Source: Emydura subglobosa
Lineage: Eukaryota; Chordata; Testudines; Chelidae
Length of the DNA: 64,000 bases
Assembly: GCA_007922225.1 (NCBI GenBank)
Contig: ML680041.1
Location: 484,445-548,444, forward strand
Reading direction: 5' to 3'
In this document: piece by piece, positions 11,271 to 23,200 of the stretch
How positions within the stretch are numbered: the stretch's first letter is position 1
Layout of the letters: each line of letters opens with the position of its first letter
Translations under genes and position numbers: made by a program
Notes under the pieces: model-generated
Told to the model about the DNA's origin: nothing
The model's input: the letters and a program-made list of their open reading frames with translations, nothing else
Databases searched by the model: none

Positions 11271-13519
11271 CTAAGACGTGTCTGAAGTAGAGCCGAGGGC
11301 CCCTGGCTGTGTCTGCGCTGGGCGATACGGCCCCTTCTGGCCCCCTGCAGGGGAAGCCAAAGCAGAAATTGACTCAACTGGAGACCAGCTGCCTGGGACT
11401 CACTCATGCCCCCCCTGAAGCCAGGGTGTGTGGAGGCGACAAGGGGGACCCCAGCCGCGACCCTATATCCAGTCATAGCTCAGCACGGAGCCCCTGGGAT
11501 CTCACGTGATGGTAGTAATGCTCAGTGTGGGACTCTAGGGGGCGCTGTGCTGCAGGGGGCAGGGTAGGGGGGCTAAGAAAGGGGCACAGTGCTCAGGCTA
11601 GGAAGATGTGCTGTGGGTGGTGCAGGCTGAGTAGGGGGTGCTGTGGTGCAGGAGCCGGTGTGGGGAACCAAGAGGTGTGCTAGGGGGCGCTGTGTGGGGG
11701 GAAGGATAGGTGCTAGGGGGGCTTTGTGGGGGCATCACTCACTTTTTTTCCTCCTCAGGTAGCAGCCCAGGGCCCCGGCTCCCAGCACAGCGAGGAAGAC
11801 GCCAGTAACGATCACCAGGAAACCCGCCGGGGCTGTGGCCTTGGCATCTGGAAATGCCCCGAGACAGACTGAGCCACGGGCCCCCCAATGCCCCTGTGCC
11901 CCTCCCATGGGTCCTGCCCTCTGCCCCGATAGGCCTGGGCTAGCATCCTTCCTTCCCCTGGTTTGGCTGCCCCCCTGCCACCAGTCTGTCTGCCCTGCAG
12001 CTGGACACCCCCTTTTCTCTCTCCCCTCCTCTGAGCCCCTCAAACTCTCTCTCCCCCTCTCCCCAGTGCCTCTCTCTGTCTACCCAGCCCCTGGTGCCCC
12101 CCAAACTCCCCCTCTGCATTTCCCACCTCCCTCCTCCCCCGACCCATTGTATCCATCTCCCCCATTTCCCCCCACTCAGTAGAGGTCACCCCACTGCTCC
12201 CCCCACCCTGCCCCCCCAGTACTCACCCCAGGTCACTCTCAGGGGGGCGTCCCCCAGGCTGCTGTGTCTCACCACACACCGTGGGGCCGACCCCCTCCTG
12301 CCCCAGCTCGATGGACACCCGGACCTGGAAGGTGGGGTCCGCGTTGGGCTGGATCCCGCTGGTCACCTGCTCCCCCTGGACCTCCCGGCCGCCCCGCTCC
12401 CAGGTCACCTCGATGTTGCGGGGGTAGAAGCCCGTCACATGGCAGACGAGGCGGGGCGGCCGGGCCTGGGTCCCTGGGACGAGGGCCACGCGCGCTGCGG
12501 GCTGGGCTGTGGGGAGGGTGAGAAAGGGTCGTGAGTCACAGGGACTGGCAGAGCAGGGGCTGTGGGTCGGGAGTGAGGGGCACCGGCCGAGCTGTCACCT
12601 GTCTTCTGGGAGGTAAACGGCATGGCCTTCTCGATCAAGAACCTGCAATGCTGGGGCGTGATGACTGCCATTGGAGAGAAAGCCTCCCCTTGGCGGTTCC
12701 AGCGCTCGGCCACGCGCCAGGCGGCTGGGTGCATGGAGAACCAGTGGTTCTGGTCGGCCCGGTGCTGCAGCAAGTCCTCCCCGTTGAGGGAATAGTGGGT
12801 GGTGGCCTGGATGGTGTTGGTGCCATCGTCCAGCTCACAGCTCTTCAGGATCTGCAGGTAGTACGGCTCTGGGGGCAGAGGGGCTGCATCAGCCACCATC
12901 CCCCACTCTAATGTCTAGGTTTGAGGGAAATCACTGCCCTCGGTGTCCCCTGCCCAGCCCCAGCTTCCTCCCCCTGCTTTATGCTGCCCGCCCCGTCCAT
13001 CCCTGGAGCTGGGGGACAGGGACTCACCCGCCTTTGGGGAGCTGGCGTTCATCTGCCGCACCAGCCCCTGGTACTCGGTCTCTACCCAGGAGACCCAGGC
13101 CAAGGAGCAGGTGCTGCGCGCTTTCCAGAACTGGTGGCTGTCCTGGTCGGCTGGGGTGTAGCCATTGCGGGGAGTCATCTTCCTGGTGCTGCTGTTGTAG
13201 GCTGAGAGCACCAGGTCGTTCATGCTCACCACATTCAAATGCTTGGGCAGGCCGGGATCCACCTGCGGGGAGACGAGCTGGTGATAGGAGAGACGGTGAA
13301 CTCCTGCAGGAAGGAGGGAGATGGAATGAGGAATGGGACCCAGGCATCCAGGACAGCAACCCGAGGGGTCCCCACAGCGCCCAGCCCTGGGGGAAGGTGC
13401 TGGGGTGGGGAATGGGACCCAGGCATCCGGGAGACCAGGCGTCACTTACCAGCCATGGCGAGGGAGCAGAGAGGCAGGAGCCAGAAGGAGACCGAGACAG
13501 GTTTGATCCAAGGAGCCAT
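11271..13519 (-). pseudogene. MHC class I-like gene B, frameshifted in alpha3
   Basis: All six exons are present on the minus strand: signal 13519-13450, alpha1 13303-13028, alpha2 12868-12599, alpha3 12506-12227, membrane 11847-11743 and tail 11344-11271. Splice signals and phases match genes D and E. Alpha1 carries two possible N-glycosylation sites (NSS and NAS). Alpha2 has the expected cysteine pair (SCEL...HCRF). In alpha3, eight bases are missing after the GVGPT codons compared with D and E. This shifts the frame, destroys the VCVV cysteine strand and reaches TGA at the exon's own splice donor. The product would lack a proper Ig domain and the membrane anchor. It is most likely a recent pseudogene; a secreted truncated form cannot be excluded. 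Confidence 0.8.
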
Positions 13520-13599
13520 CGCCCTGGAGGGGACAGGACGGCCGCTCTATGGGGCAGGGTCTGGGGCCAGGCCACACAGAGCTGGAGGGGGCACGGCCC

Positions 13600-15490
13600 C
13601 GCCACCTGCACTGAGCTGTCTGCTGCTCTGACAGGAAACACGAGAGGGGAAACACAAATCGACCAGCGGAGCACAATCCAATGCAGACAAATCAGCTGTC
13701 CTTTCCCTGCCCAGCTCGCTGTGTCGCAAAGAGCCTCGCTCCCCAGCAACGCAACAAAAGATTCAGTAACTCCTGCTGCTTCCAGCCATCTCTCCCGTAT
13801 TCAGTCAGTGCGGGCTCTCGTTTATCCCGTGTCACCCTTCTGCCAGGCAGAGCTGGCAGCAGCAAGGGCCCGGTTCTATCCCACCCCAAACTGCCTCGAG
13901 CCCCTGCTCAGGCCCCTGGGAAATCCCACACTTCCCCTCCAGCAAGCACAGAGTCTGAGTGTAGAAAGTAAACCTCTTAATACCAGGAAGGAAGGAACAC
14001 AGCGCAGAATTCAGGAACTCAATGAGTCACGCTGGGCCGTGCTCTTCACCTCTCCCTTCTTTGTTTCCCCTGTCCTCGTTTCAGTGTCCACCTCTCCATT
14101 GGGGGCTCAGCCTGACCCCTTCTGTGGGCTCCTGCCGGACGCAGGCTTGACCAGTGCCTGGCACTGCTGTCTCCTGCCACCCCCGGGTCCCCGCTGCCGG
14201 TTCCCGCCGTCTGCAGGCGCCCACCGCTCCTATTATCGGCCAGCGCCTGCCATCTGCTGGCTTCTTTCCGCTGGTTTTTTGCAGAGGGGTAGCCGTGTTA
14301 GTCTGTATACAGCAAAAACAAGGATCGGCCTGTAGCACTTTAAAGACTAACAAATGTAATTTCTGCAGGCATAAGCTTTCATGGGCTGCAACCCACTTCG
14401 TCAGATGCATGGAATGGAAACTACAGATAGGAGGTATAGATATACATCCAAGGGTAAGGAACAACAATGGGGAGGGTAGGTGTTAGCAAAGTCCATTCAG
14501 TTAGGGTAGATGAGGCCTATTCACAACCGTTGATTAGAAGGTGAGAATGTGTGAACAGTGACAATTACTTCTTGTAATGAGAGAACCATTCCAAGTCCCT
14601 ATTCAGACTCAGTTTGATTGTGTCAGGTTTGCAGAGGAGTTCCAGCTCTTCAGTTTCTTACTGAAGTCTGTTTTTGAAGTTTTGTTGTAGACGTGTGGCA
14701 ACTTCCAAGTCAGCTACAGAGTGTCCTGGGAGATTGAAGTGCTCTCCTACTGGTTTATGGATGTTACCATTTTTTATTTCTGATTTGTGTCCATTTATCC
14801 TTTGGCACCTCTCTCGGTGCAGGCTTCCCAGGCCCTCCAGTGATTCTGCTGTGAGTGAATTTCAGGTTGCAACTCATGGGAAAACCTTGTGCTGACACAG
14901 GAGCCACGTCCCTGCTTTAAACGAAACCAAGACTCCAAGAGGAATAATTAATTCTACCTTCTAACAGTGGGAGGAGATCGTCAATCCATGCCTGGGGGTA
15001 GCCCTTTGCCAGGGCTGGTGCAGTCTCTGCCCGTATAGTGCTGGAGCATCCGTCCGCCCGCCTCGCTGGGCTCGGTTTAGGTGCGAGCGAATTTTTCATC
15101 AGACCAGGCTAAACCCAGATCTGCTACTGTTCGTTCATACCATCGCAGACCAACAATTCATTTCCCCTGCCGGCTACACAAAAGCGACTTGGAACACAAC
15201 GCCAGACACACCGACCATTTCCCAGCATGCTCAGCACCTGGTGCGCTTGTGCAATAGCCGGAGTATTTCATTGTACAAAGCCCAAGCAAATAAAGTGCCC
15301 CCCCCCTTTCAGTCGCTGCGCAGGGAAAGGGCCACTCAGACACTCAGACCATGCTCACACCTGTATTCCAACAGCAGGGGCCGGTTCTCACGGGTGCATC
15401 TTTCCACTCTCTGGCTCTTCGGTGCTGCGCCAGGAAATGAGCCGGGGTGTCACTCATGCACCGGGGTCGGGAGGAGAATAGAAAGATGCA
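13600..15490 (-). repeat. 5' flank duplicon of class I-like gene B (inverted relative to 32490-33850)
   Basis: The promoter-side flank of gene B matches that of gene E in inverted orientation. Shared blocks include the stretch around 15158-15260 (GCGCACCAGGTGCTGAGCAT on the minus strand) and the GCCAGCAGATGGCAGGCGCT block near 14250. Gene D keeps a shorter part (25615-26278). The copy here is split by a Penelope-like insertion at 14277-14819. Confidence 0.7.
14277..14819 (-). mobile_element. Penelope-like element 3' end with GIY-YIG-type endonuclease remnant
   Basis: Read on the minus strand, the first part (about 14819-14640) encodes INGHKSEIKNGNIHKP followed by GEHFNLPGHSVADLEV. This is the distal part of a GIY-YIG endonuclease as found in Penelope-like retroelements. 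A stop follows, then about 350 bases of 3' untranslated sequence ending in the terminal motif TAGTCTGTATACAGC near 14310. The insertion splits gene B's 5' flank; gene E keeps the uninterrupted site near 33100. Most of the element is missing, as in typical 5'-truncated copies. Confidence 0.7.
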
Positions 15491-15749
15491 CCCATGAGTG
15501 ACTCCAGCCTGTCCCCGTCTTCTTTCCCTGCTCAGGCTCTGTCCAGCCGGGGGGTCCAGCCGGGGGGACAAGGCATGGGGAAGAGGCTCTGTTTGGCCGG
15601 AGGGTCTGCTCTCCCAGGGTGCAGCCTTCCTGCTCGCCGAGTCTCTGCCCATGGCCACAGCAGAGGAGAGGAACTGCTGGTCGGAGGCTGATGCCTCTGC
15701 AGCTGGGGAGGAGCGAGGCGGTTGAGGCCACTGTCCGCACCAGGTCCTG

Positions 15750-16050
15750 CTCACCGTTGCAGGGTGGGCGTGCTAAGGAAACAGTCCCTGGTTTTTGCAC
15801 TGCAGGGTTGGCCACCTGCTAATTCAGCAGCTCTCCATATGGTTCGTAAAGGCAGAGCACGGGCCAGGTGTTAGCCTTCAAGCCACAGACCTAATGTCCT
15901 GGCTCTGTGCTGACAATGCAGGGTGACCAGATGTCCTGATTTAGTATGGAGTGTCGTGATTCTCAGGGATTTTTCTGATATAGGCGTCTATCGCCCCCCA
16001 TCCCATCTTGATTTTTCACACTTGCTATCAGTCACCCTATTAGTTGTGGC
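15750..16050 (+). repeat. Inverted repeat arm, partner at 19255-19550
   Basis: The AAACAGTCCCTGGTTTTTGC and CAGGTGGCCAACC-type words (read on one or the other strand), together with the MITE at 15921-16038, recur in reverse order at 19255-19550. The two arms flank about 3.2 kb containing ALP fragment P2. Confidence 0.7.
15921..16038 (+). mobile_element. MITE with GGGTGACCAGA terminal inverted repeats
   Basis: Starts GGGTGACCAGATGTCCTGAT and ends with a decayed complement, ATCAGTCACCCT. Related copies lie at 19274-19393 and 57546-57632. It is short, non-coding and of the DNA-transposon type; the superfamily is not assigned. Confidence 0.65.
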
Positions 16051-16139
16051 TGGGGCTGTGGGTGGGTGGGGCTAATGGTACAGGTAGTTGGCAAGCCTTA
16101 GACCAGCTGTTTGTGATTAACCGGTGCATTAATCAGGCC

Positions 16140-16486
16140 TCAGACATCAGCACAGACGAAAAGGGGGTGGAGGCTCCCCTGTTGCCTTAATTCTGCCAGG
16201 GGCTCTGCTACTTCAGCTACAATGGGTTCCTGACCCTAATCAAGGCGGATGACAAATGGGAGCCTCAGTGCTACCTGTATCAGGACACCAGGTCCAGACA
16301 CCGCAACATCTTCTCCATCCACCCCGACATGTGGAACTTCTTCCCCGGCGGGCTGACCTTCACCAAGGGCACCTCCACCAGCGGCTGGGAGTGTATCGAG
16401 ACCCTGCACAACGACTCTGATTCTCCTGTCTCCTGGGCCAAGAAGGTCACCTGCAAGGTGGGCTACAGCAAGCAGCAGTCCTCCAA
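16140..16486 (+). pseudogene. ALP-family fragment P2 (third repeat to start of pore-like domain)
   Basis: An open stretch corresponds to the intact ALP1 protein from its third HPxC repeat (here GLCYFSYNGFLTLIK) through the NFFPGGL block to LHNDSDSPVSW and KVGYSKQQSSK. Homology stops there and continues into duplicon flank, so both the N-terminal repeats and the rest of the C-terminal domain are absent. The reading frame inside the fragment is unbroken, which suggests it separated from a working gene by rearrangement rather than slow decay. Confidence 0.75.
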
Positions 16487-16549
16487 AATGTGCTCCCACC
16501 TCTCTGTCTCATGTAACCCTGGGATAGCAAAGAGCAGGACCTACGGCTT

Positions 16550-18345
16550 GTCCCCGTGTCCGGTCACACTTCTAGGTCCTTCAGCTTTGTTGATGGGTTC
16601 AGTTAATGGTAAGGTCCACCACGCTGGCCACAGTTTACACACCCTGTTTTGGGAGTCGCTAGAGAACAACAATCCTCTCATTTTCTATTGGTCTCTTGCC
16701 ACCAGCGCTGAGATTTCCCACCTGTTACTTTCTCTGCTGCTTCCATCACTACCCAGTAGATGGCACTCGTGCATCGACATTTTCTTTCCTTCTTTGCTTA
16801 TAGGAGGCTCTGTCTGTTAGTCATTCAAACACGGAATTACTGGATTAACCCGGCCTATGAACTGGGTCCCCCTCTTTTTCAAGCAACTGCTTTTAAAGTT
16901 TGGAAGTCACACGCACGTCGGGTGCTTCTGCTTTTCAATAATTCATTTCTCTTCTTGGGCCAGACAATTCCTATCACTTCTAGGGGCCAACAATCAGTTT
17001 GAAAAAAACAAAGACTATCGCATATAGTTCCTCTAAATGGAGTGGACACGGGGCCTCTTTTTGACGGTATTGAGGCGGCTGAAGGTGCAGGGTGGTGCCA
17101 GTGGGAATTTTATGGGTGTGTGTAGGAGTGGGAGATTTTTGTGTTGTCTTGAGTTGGCTTCGTGCAAATCGATGGGATGAAATCAGTCCCTTCAAACCCG
17201 TACTTACCACTTCCCACTGCCCACCTCTGAGCTTGCAAACAACACTCGTCTGTTTCCCATGCCCCAGCTTCTCTCTACATCTCGTTACCAAGGCAGATGA
17301 TTTCATGACCTGTTCTCTATGTTGTCTCTCATAACTGCAGCCTGAATTCTGCTTTGGGATCGTTGGGGGGCTTTGAATCTGCTGCCAAAATGAGAATAAT
17401 TTGTCAAGCCTGAATAAAGAATTGATTTTTCAGCATTCACCAAGTTGTTGGGGTTGAATTTCCTCGGTTTTTTTCCTGGTTGGGTGTCTATAGAAGGGTA
17501 AAAAGGAGACAAAAGAAGTAAAGCAGGCTAGATCCGGGAAGGGCCTGGGTGTTGTGGTGTCTGGGGAGACAAGGGTGGGTTGTTTCCCTTTGGGACAAGG
17601 TTTTCATTGGAAACGTTTAGATGGCCCTAGCGTGGAGAGATTAAAAGCTGGGCTGAGGCTGGAACCCAGGGGGGATTCTCCGCAGTGGAGTACTGAAGTG
17701 GGGGGGTCAGGCCCCCGGGTGCCAGCCTGTGTGGGGCCACTGGGCCAGTCCTTCACTATGCACAGGGGTCAGAGGAATGCAGGAGGCCCTCTTGGGCGGC
17801 TGGATGGATCCCAGGGTCAGGCGGGGGCAGGAAGCTGCGGCTGACCAGGAGGGTCTCTGCCCCCACTACTCTCTGGCTGGGGAGTGAGGCTGGGAGGCTG
17901 CAGCAGGAGAAGTGGGCGATGTGTGGTGGGTAAGTGCGGGGAGGGGGGCCACAGGCACAGACACCCCAATGACCCGGGTCAGCTGGAGGCAGCGCTGTGT
18001 GGTGGGAGCCGGGGACCACTCCTGCCCTATGCGAGGGAAGGCGCATGAGGCCTGGGGGGGACACGAATGCAAACTTGGACCCCAGGTGCCGGAGACACAC
18101 GGTACGCCACTGATTATCCAGCTCATGCTAGGCAGGGCTCTGGGCTGGGGCTGATTAACGCACGGGCCAGAGGTCGTTTTGTGGGCCCTGGCGAGATCCC
18201 TGCTTCTCCTCTTCCTGCTGAGGCTCTGCCCCTGGCCAGACTGGAAGCCGTGGTGGGGTGACCGTATTCTCCCCCTGAGCAGAGCTGGCTGGAGCCCCTC
18301 TCCATCCTCCGCCGAGCAGGGCTTGCCATCACCCAGCAAGCCCCC
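16550..18345. repeat. ALP-side flank duplicon
   Basis: 16550-16900 resembles the flank block at 9740-10010. 17335-18345 resembles 22494-23200 and 37740-38130: GCAGCCTGAATTCTGCTTTG, the GGGGACAAAAGAAGCAA-type words, and the GGGGTGACCGTATTCTCCCC word. No intact coding region seen. Confidence 0.6.
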
Positions 18346-19254
18346 TGTGCTCAGAAAACCCCTCCCCACGGAGGCTCCTGCACACAGGGGCCGGGTCCCC
18401 TCTTCACCTCCAACGCCCTCAGGCGGCGGATCTCCAGGGAGGTCCCCCCGCCCGGCGGGGTCTCCAGTTCCCGGCTTGTTCCTGTAGCTCTTTCCAATCT
18501 TCCAACGTCCTGCCGGAGGTGTGGCCGCCACACGCTGGGCACGGGCTTCGGTTGTGGTCCTGCCATGGCCATCCCAGAGGGCACCTGACCTCCCTGCTCC
18601 AACTCGACTGAGACACCCAAGGACAGCGCCTTTTTGGAGCCACTTTTCCTTTCATGAACCACTCACAACACCCAGAGATGGTAAAAAATCACAGGGATTT
18701 TGTCTGTGACAGATCCTGCCCATCTGTTTTACTGCCAACATTGATGAACAGAATTGGCCACTGTGTCCACTTGGCCAAGCGTGGGATCTAACCTGCGACC
18801 ATCGCACCGCGCTGCCCTACCTGCAGAAAACAACAACCATAACCATCGCACACGCTCACAAAGAGTCGGGTGTTGCAACAGCCCTTGGTGCTGTTGAGTT
18901 GAAATTAAATTCACAGTCAGTGCAGTCGCAGGCCTCAATATAGGTGGTATTCTACTAACGAGAGGGGAGGAAATGTCAATTTTAGCGACGTACCCTGCAA
19001 CGATGTAAAACAATCTCGTACTGTCGCTATCGTGGTTATTCAGTGCCTGAGGTGGATCAGAGAGAACTTAACGTGTAAGACGTGGCAAAGCCAGCAAGAC
19101 ATGATGCCGCCTCCCTCCCCCAACTACAGAAATACAGATTTTCACAAAAAGCCGGTCCAAGGCTTGTCAACTGCCTGTTCTGATTTGCCACCCGCATCCA
19201 CAGCCCCAGCCCCAGCCCCAGCCCCTCTCCCTATCCCTGTGCCCCCCACCCGCA
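18346..19254. other. Stretch with no recognised gene
   Basis: GC-rich at 18350-18600, then ordinary sequence. Open frames on both strands are short and share nothing with the gene families in the window. Confidence 0.4.
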
Positions 19255-19550
19255 CCCTCCACCCCCAACTAATAGGGTGTCACATGACAAGTGTGAAAAA
19301 TTGGGACAGGATGGGGGGTCGATAGGTGCCTATATAAGAAAAAGCCCCGAGTATCAGAGGGGTCCCTGTTAAATCAGGATGTCTGGTCACCCTGCACTGT
19401 CAGCACAGAGCCAGGGCATTAGGCCTGTGGCCTGAGGACAAAACACCTGGCCCACGCTCTGCCTTTACGAGCCACATGGAGAGCTGCTGAATTAGCAGGT
19501 GGCCAACCCTGCAGTGCAAAAACCAGGGACTGTTTCCTTAGCACCTCTCC
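19255..19550 (-). repeat. Inverted repeat arm, partner at 15750-16050
   Basis: Reverse-complement counterpart of 15750-16050, including a second MITE copy at 19274-19393. Confidence 0.7.
19274..19393 (-). mobile_element. MITE with GGGTGACCAGA terminal inverted repeats, second copy
   Basis: Same family as 15921-16038. Its right end GTCTGGTCACCCT is intact; the left end AGGGTGTCACATGACAAG is degraded. Confidence 0.65.
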
Positions 19551-19794
19551 ATCCTGTGCTCCTTCCCAAACTCCAATCACTGTAGCTCCCAGCCCCCACA
19601 AAATCTCCCCCAGTTTCTATTCTCTGTCCCCATGCAAGCTGCACCTCAATCATTCTCCACTATGGAATTTGTGGTGCTTTTTGAGGCATGATCCATCCAC
19701 ACAAGTTTCACCTTCACAAAGTTTTTTATTGCAACCCCGTCATTGCCTAGGTTTTCTGAGGTACTACCCATGGCTTCTTCTGTGCAGCTCTTAA

Positions 19795-20560
19795 GTGTCC
19801 AGCTGCAGGGCAGACAGATGGGTGGCAGGGGGGCAGCCAGACCAGGGGAAGGAAGGATGCTAGGCCAGGCCTATCGGGACAGAGGGCAGGACCCATGGGA
19901 GGGGAGGGGCACAGGGGCTTTGTGGGGCCCGTGGCTCAGTCTGTCTCAGGGCATTTCCAGATTCCAAGGGCACAGCCCCGGCGGGTCTCCTGGCAATCAT
20001 GGCTGGCGCCTTCCTCGCTGTGCTGGGAGCCGGGGCCCTGGGCTGCTACCTGAGGAGTAGGAAAAGTGAATGATGCTCCCCCACACAGCGCCCCCTAGTG
20101 CCCCTTGCACCCCCAACACCTGCCCCCCACACCACAGCATCCCCTAGGGAGCCCCCACCACCTACAGCACATCTCCCCATCCTGAGCACCATGCCCCTTT
20201 CTAAGCCCCCTTACCCAGCCCCCACGCAGCACAGCGCCCCTAAATATTGACCACTGAGTTTTCCCACCAGCATGGGAGATCCCTGGAGCTCCGTGCTGAG
20301 CTGGCTGGAAACAGGGGTCGTGGCTGGGGTCCCCATTGTTGCTTCCACACACCCTGGCTCATGGGGGGCAGGAGCGAGCCCCGGGCAGTTGGTTTCCAGG
20401 TGAGTCAATTCCTGCTTCGGCTTCCCCTGCAGGTGGCCAGAACAGGCTGTATCACCCGGCGCAGACACAGCCAGGGACCCTCGACTTTGCTTCAGACACG
20501 GCTGAGCCAGCAGGAGGCACCGCGTCCACAGCACCTTCTTGCTCGCATGCCACCGAGTGA
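19795..20560 (+). pseudogene. MHC class I-like copy C: membrane and tail exons only
   Basis: The connecting/transmembrane exon (19961-20065) reads GALGCYLRSRKS at its end and keeps its acceptor and a GTGAAT donor. The tail exon (20433-20560) is open and ends in TGA after the long tail type. No signal, alpha1, alpha2 or alpha3 exon precedes them. Instead, 19550-19795 is class I-like 3' flank, joined near 19795 to the intron just before the membrane exon. This is therefore a recombination joint between the flank of one copy and the intron of another. It has no start codon or extracellular domain, so it is not a working class I gene on its own. Confidence 0.8.
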
Positions 20561-22020
20561 CAAGATGCACAGCCGGCTGTGCCAGGAATAGTGACCTGGA
20601 CTGGAGCCACATGGGCCATCTCTGGTAAAGGAAGGTGCTAAGGGGTGGCAGATAAGGTCAAAATCTCTGATGTTACAGAGTGGGATGTACCTCTCCATCC
20701 TGTGCTCCTTCCCACCCTCCAAGCACCCTATGCCCCGTAGCTCCCAGCCCCCCCCAAACCTCCCCCTATTTCCATTCTCTGTCCCCATGCAGGCGGCACC
20801 TCAATCATTCTCCACTGGGGAATTTGTGGTGCTTTTTTGAGGCATGATCCATCCACACAAGTTTCACCTTCACAAAGTTTTTTATCGGAGCCACATCATT
20901 TCCTTGGTTTTCTCAGGTGCTACCCCTGGCTTCCTCTGTGCAGCACTTCAGTCTGCAGAAGCGGGTGGGGCCTGTCTCATTGTTTTTGCTTTTCCCCTTT
21001 CCTGGTAGGAAATTAACTTTGTCTTCTACATTTATAAAACATTTGCAACATAGTATGTATATAAAATGATTAAAAACTCTTTATTAACATGTGTTGTTTT
21101 GTTGTTTCTCATAATATGCTGCTTTTCATGCTCGTTCTGGCTCATGTAACAGATCGAGTAATTCTGCTGCTGGCTTCCATTGAAATGTTTGGCCACGTTC
21201 CCACAGCACTTGAATTTGCAAAGTTTCCTGTTTCGTCCATAAACTCTTTTTGCCAGTTTCTAGCCATTTTGGACCAAACCCTAGTAACTGCAGAATGGAG
21301 AAATTTTACACTTTCCAGAATAATAAACTAAATATCATTAAGCAATTGTATGCAAAAGGGAAATGCCCTAGATAATAAATAATAATGTAAAAAGCAAAAT
21401 AATGCACCAAGTGGCTCAGGGTTACATCTATTGAAAATACTGTTTAATAATATTTAATTTCTTAATATGCCAAGTGTTAAATTTCCCCAGTCCTGCAGTC
21501 ACTGGGTTCCCCATGTTACTTGTCAGCTCTGTGTTCCTGGGGAACCCTGGCACAGTACCCAGCCTGTCTGATTCATGAAGAACTCCCTCTGGCCTCTGCC
21601 AGAACCGGAACTTGCTTAAAACCCACTGAATAGGCTAGGTTTGAAATGACTTAACCATGAAGATGTTCTGCTCAGCAAAGAATGAAAGAAAATCTCGATG
21701 CACCAATGCCACCTGCTGGGTAGTGATCGTAGCTGCAGAGAAAGTAACAGGCCAGGAATCTGAGAACTGGTGGCAAGTGTGCGATAGAAAATTGGAGGAC
21801 TGCCCTCCTCCAGCAAACTATAAAACAGGGGATATAAACTGGAGTGAACATGGTTTACCTCAGAGAACTGAACCCATCCATGGAGCTGGAGAAAAGTGTC
21901 AGTTTTACACTGGTAAATCAAATCCCATCTTCTGCCCAGCTATGCTAGTAATAATAGTAATAGGAAGAAAAGCAGAGTTAATGGAACCATCTACATCGCC
22001 AAAGAGTTTTTGTTAAAGCT
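20561..22020 (+). repeat. Class I-like 3' flank duplicon, copy C
   Basis: Same order of blocks as after gene A, continuing into the block near 21650-22020 that also occurs at 31290-31660 and 36890-37290. Leads into ALP fragment P3. Confidence 0.7.
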
Positions 22021-22129
22021 GGGAACAGGAGGGAAAATAGCAGGAAAAATAGCTGGGATGAGGTTGGAGAAATTTGGGGCAGCTCGGGGAAAGATCTGCA
22101 GTTGAAACTGGATCAGAGAAGTTCACAGG

Positions 22130-22480
22130 CCCAGCTCCAGAACATCATGGCGGTTCTGGCATTCTCTGTCCACACAGACATTCAGCAGAGCAGAGGCAGG
22201 TTGTATTTTTTTGGTGAATTGGGTGTTCGTGCAGAACAAGATGGGCTTGAGGCTTAGACTGAGGCTGAACTGCCAGATGTAGAGGTGTGGCCTGGCCTCC
22301 ATAGTCAAGTGGATTGACATCTCTTCATCCCAGGCTTCTGCACCACGAGGATGTTTTCCTCCCCTATTCAGCCTAGAGGGAGAACTGGAACTGGGTGATG
22401 AGTTTGGTGAGTTCTCCAGCCCCGAGGGACATCCCATGGAGATGCTCCAGTTGTGCTTGATGCTGGACATCTGCACAGCC
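22130..22480 (-). pseudogene. ALP-family pseudogene P3 (C-terminal domain)
   Basis: On the minus strand the coding similarity runs from the SSIKHNWSIS strand through the EEMSIHLTMEARPHLYIWQF segment to PILFC and FTKK. The pieces fall in two or more frames, so it cannot encode the full domain. It matches P4 and P5 more closely than the intact genes and shares their inserted upstream block (22494-22560). It lies tail-to-tail with the flank of class I-like copy C. Confidence 0.75.
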
Positions 22481-22493
22481 TGCCTTGATAACC

Positions 22494-23200
22494 GCAGCCT
22501 GAATTCTGCTTTGGGATCATTGGTGGGGTTTGAATCTGCTACCAAAATGCAAAGAATTTGTTAAGCATAAATAATCGATTTTGCAGCATTCAGCAAGTTG
22601 TTGGAGTTGAATTTCCTTGGTTTTTTCATTGGTTGGGGATCTAAGACGGATAAAAATGGAGACAAAAGAAGCAATTCAGGAGGGAGATGGGAAAGGCCTG
22701 TGCATTGGGGTGTCTGCGGAGACAAGGGTGGGTTGTTTCCCTTTGGGACAATGTTTTCCTTGGAAACATTCAGCTGGCTCCAGTGCGGAGAGATTTGACT
22801 CCTGTGCTGAGACAGGAACCCTGGGGGAGATTCTCTGGCCCGTGCCAGGCAGAGCTCGGCCCATGGGCTGATTAACACACGGTCTCAGAGGCCAATTTGG
22901 GGGTGCTACAGGAAGAACGGGCCTGTGCTTTCGTTCCCATTCCTCCTCTTCCCACAGAGGCCTTGCCCTTGGGCAGGCCAGAAGCCGGAAGCTGGCTGTG
23001 GTGGGGTGACCGTATTCTCCCCTGCATGGATCCTGAGCCCTTCTCCATTTTCTGCTGCGCAGGGCTTGCCCCAGACCTGCTGTCACCTCCCCAACCCCTT
23101 TTTTCACAAATGCCCAGTTTGGCCAAGAAATCCGGGGCATCAGGGTCAGGGCTTAAAAAGGGGCCTGTCCTGCCCAAAACAGGATGTTGGGTCACCCTAG
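22494..23200 (-). repeat. ALP-side flank duplicon, second copy
   Basis: Matches 17335-18345 and 37740-38130. It includes the block next to the ALP pseudogenes and the GGGGTGACCGTATTCTCCCC word near 23003. Confidence 0.65.

Noticed and set aside
12911..14335. 474-codon open frame on the plus strand
   Set aside because: It is antisense to class I-like gene B and its GC-rich introns and flank; it shares no domain with known proteins.
15494..15822. Plus-strand open frames upstream of gene B
   Set aside because: They lie in duplicated flank, change between copies and show no domain.
17980..18040. GGxxDHS-like codons resembling the ALP repeat
   Set aside because: Only a few bases agree and the surrounding spacing does not fit; treated as chance.
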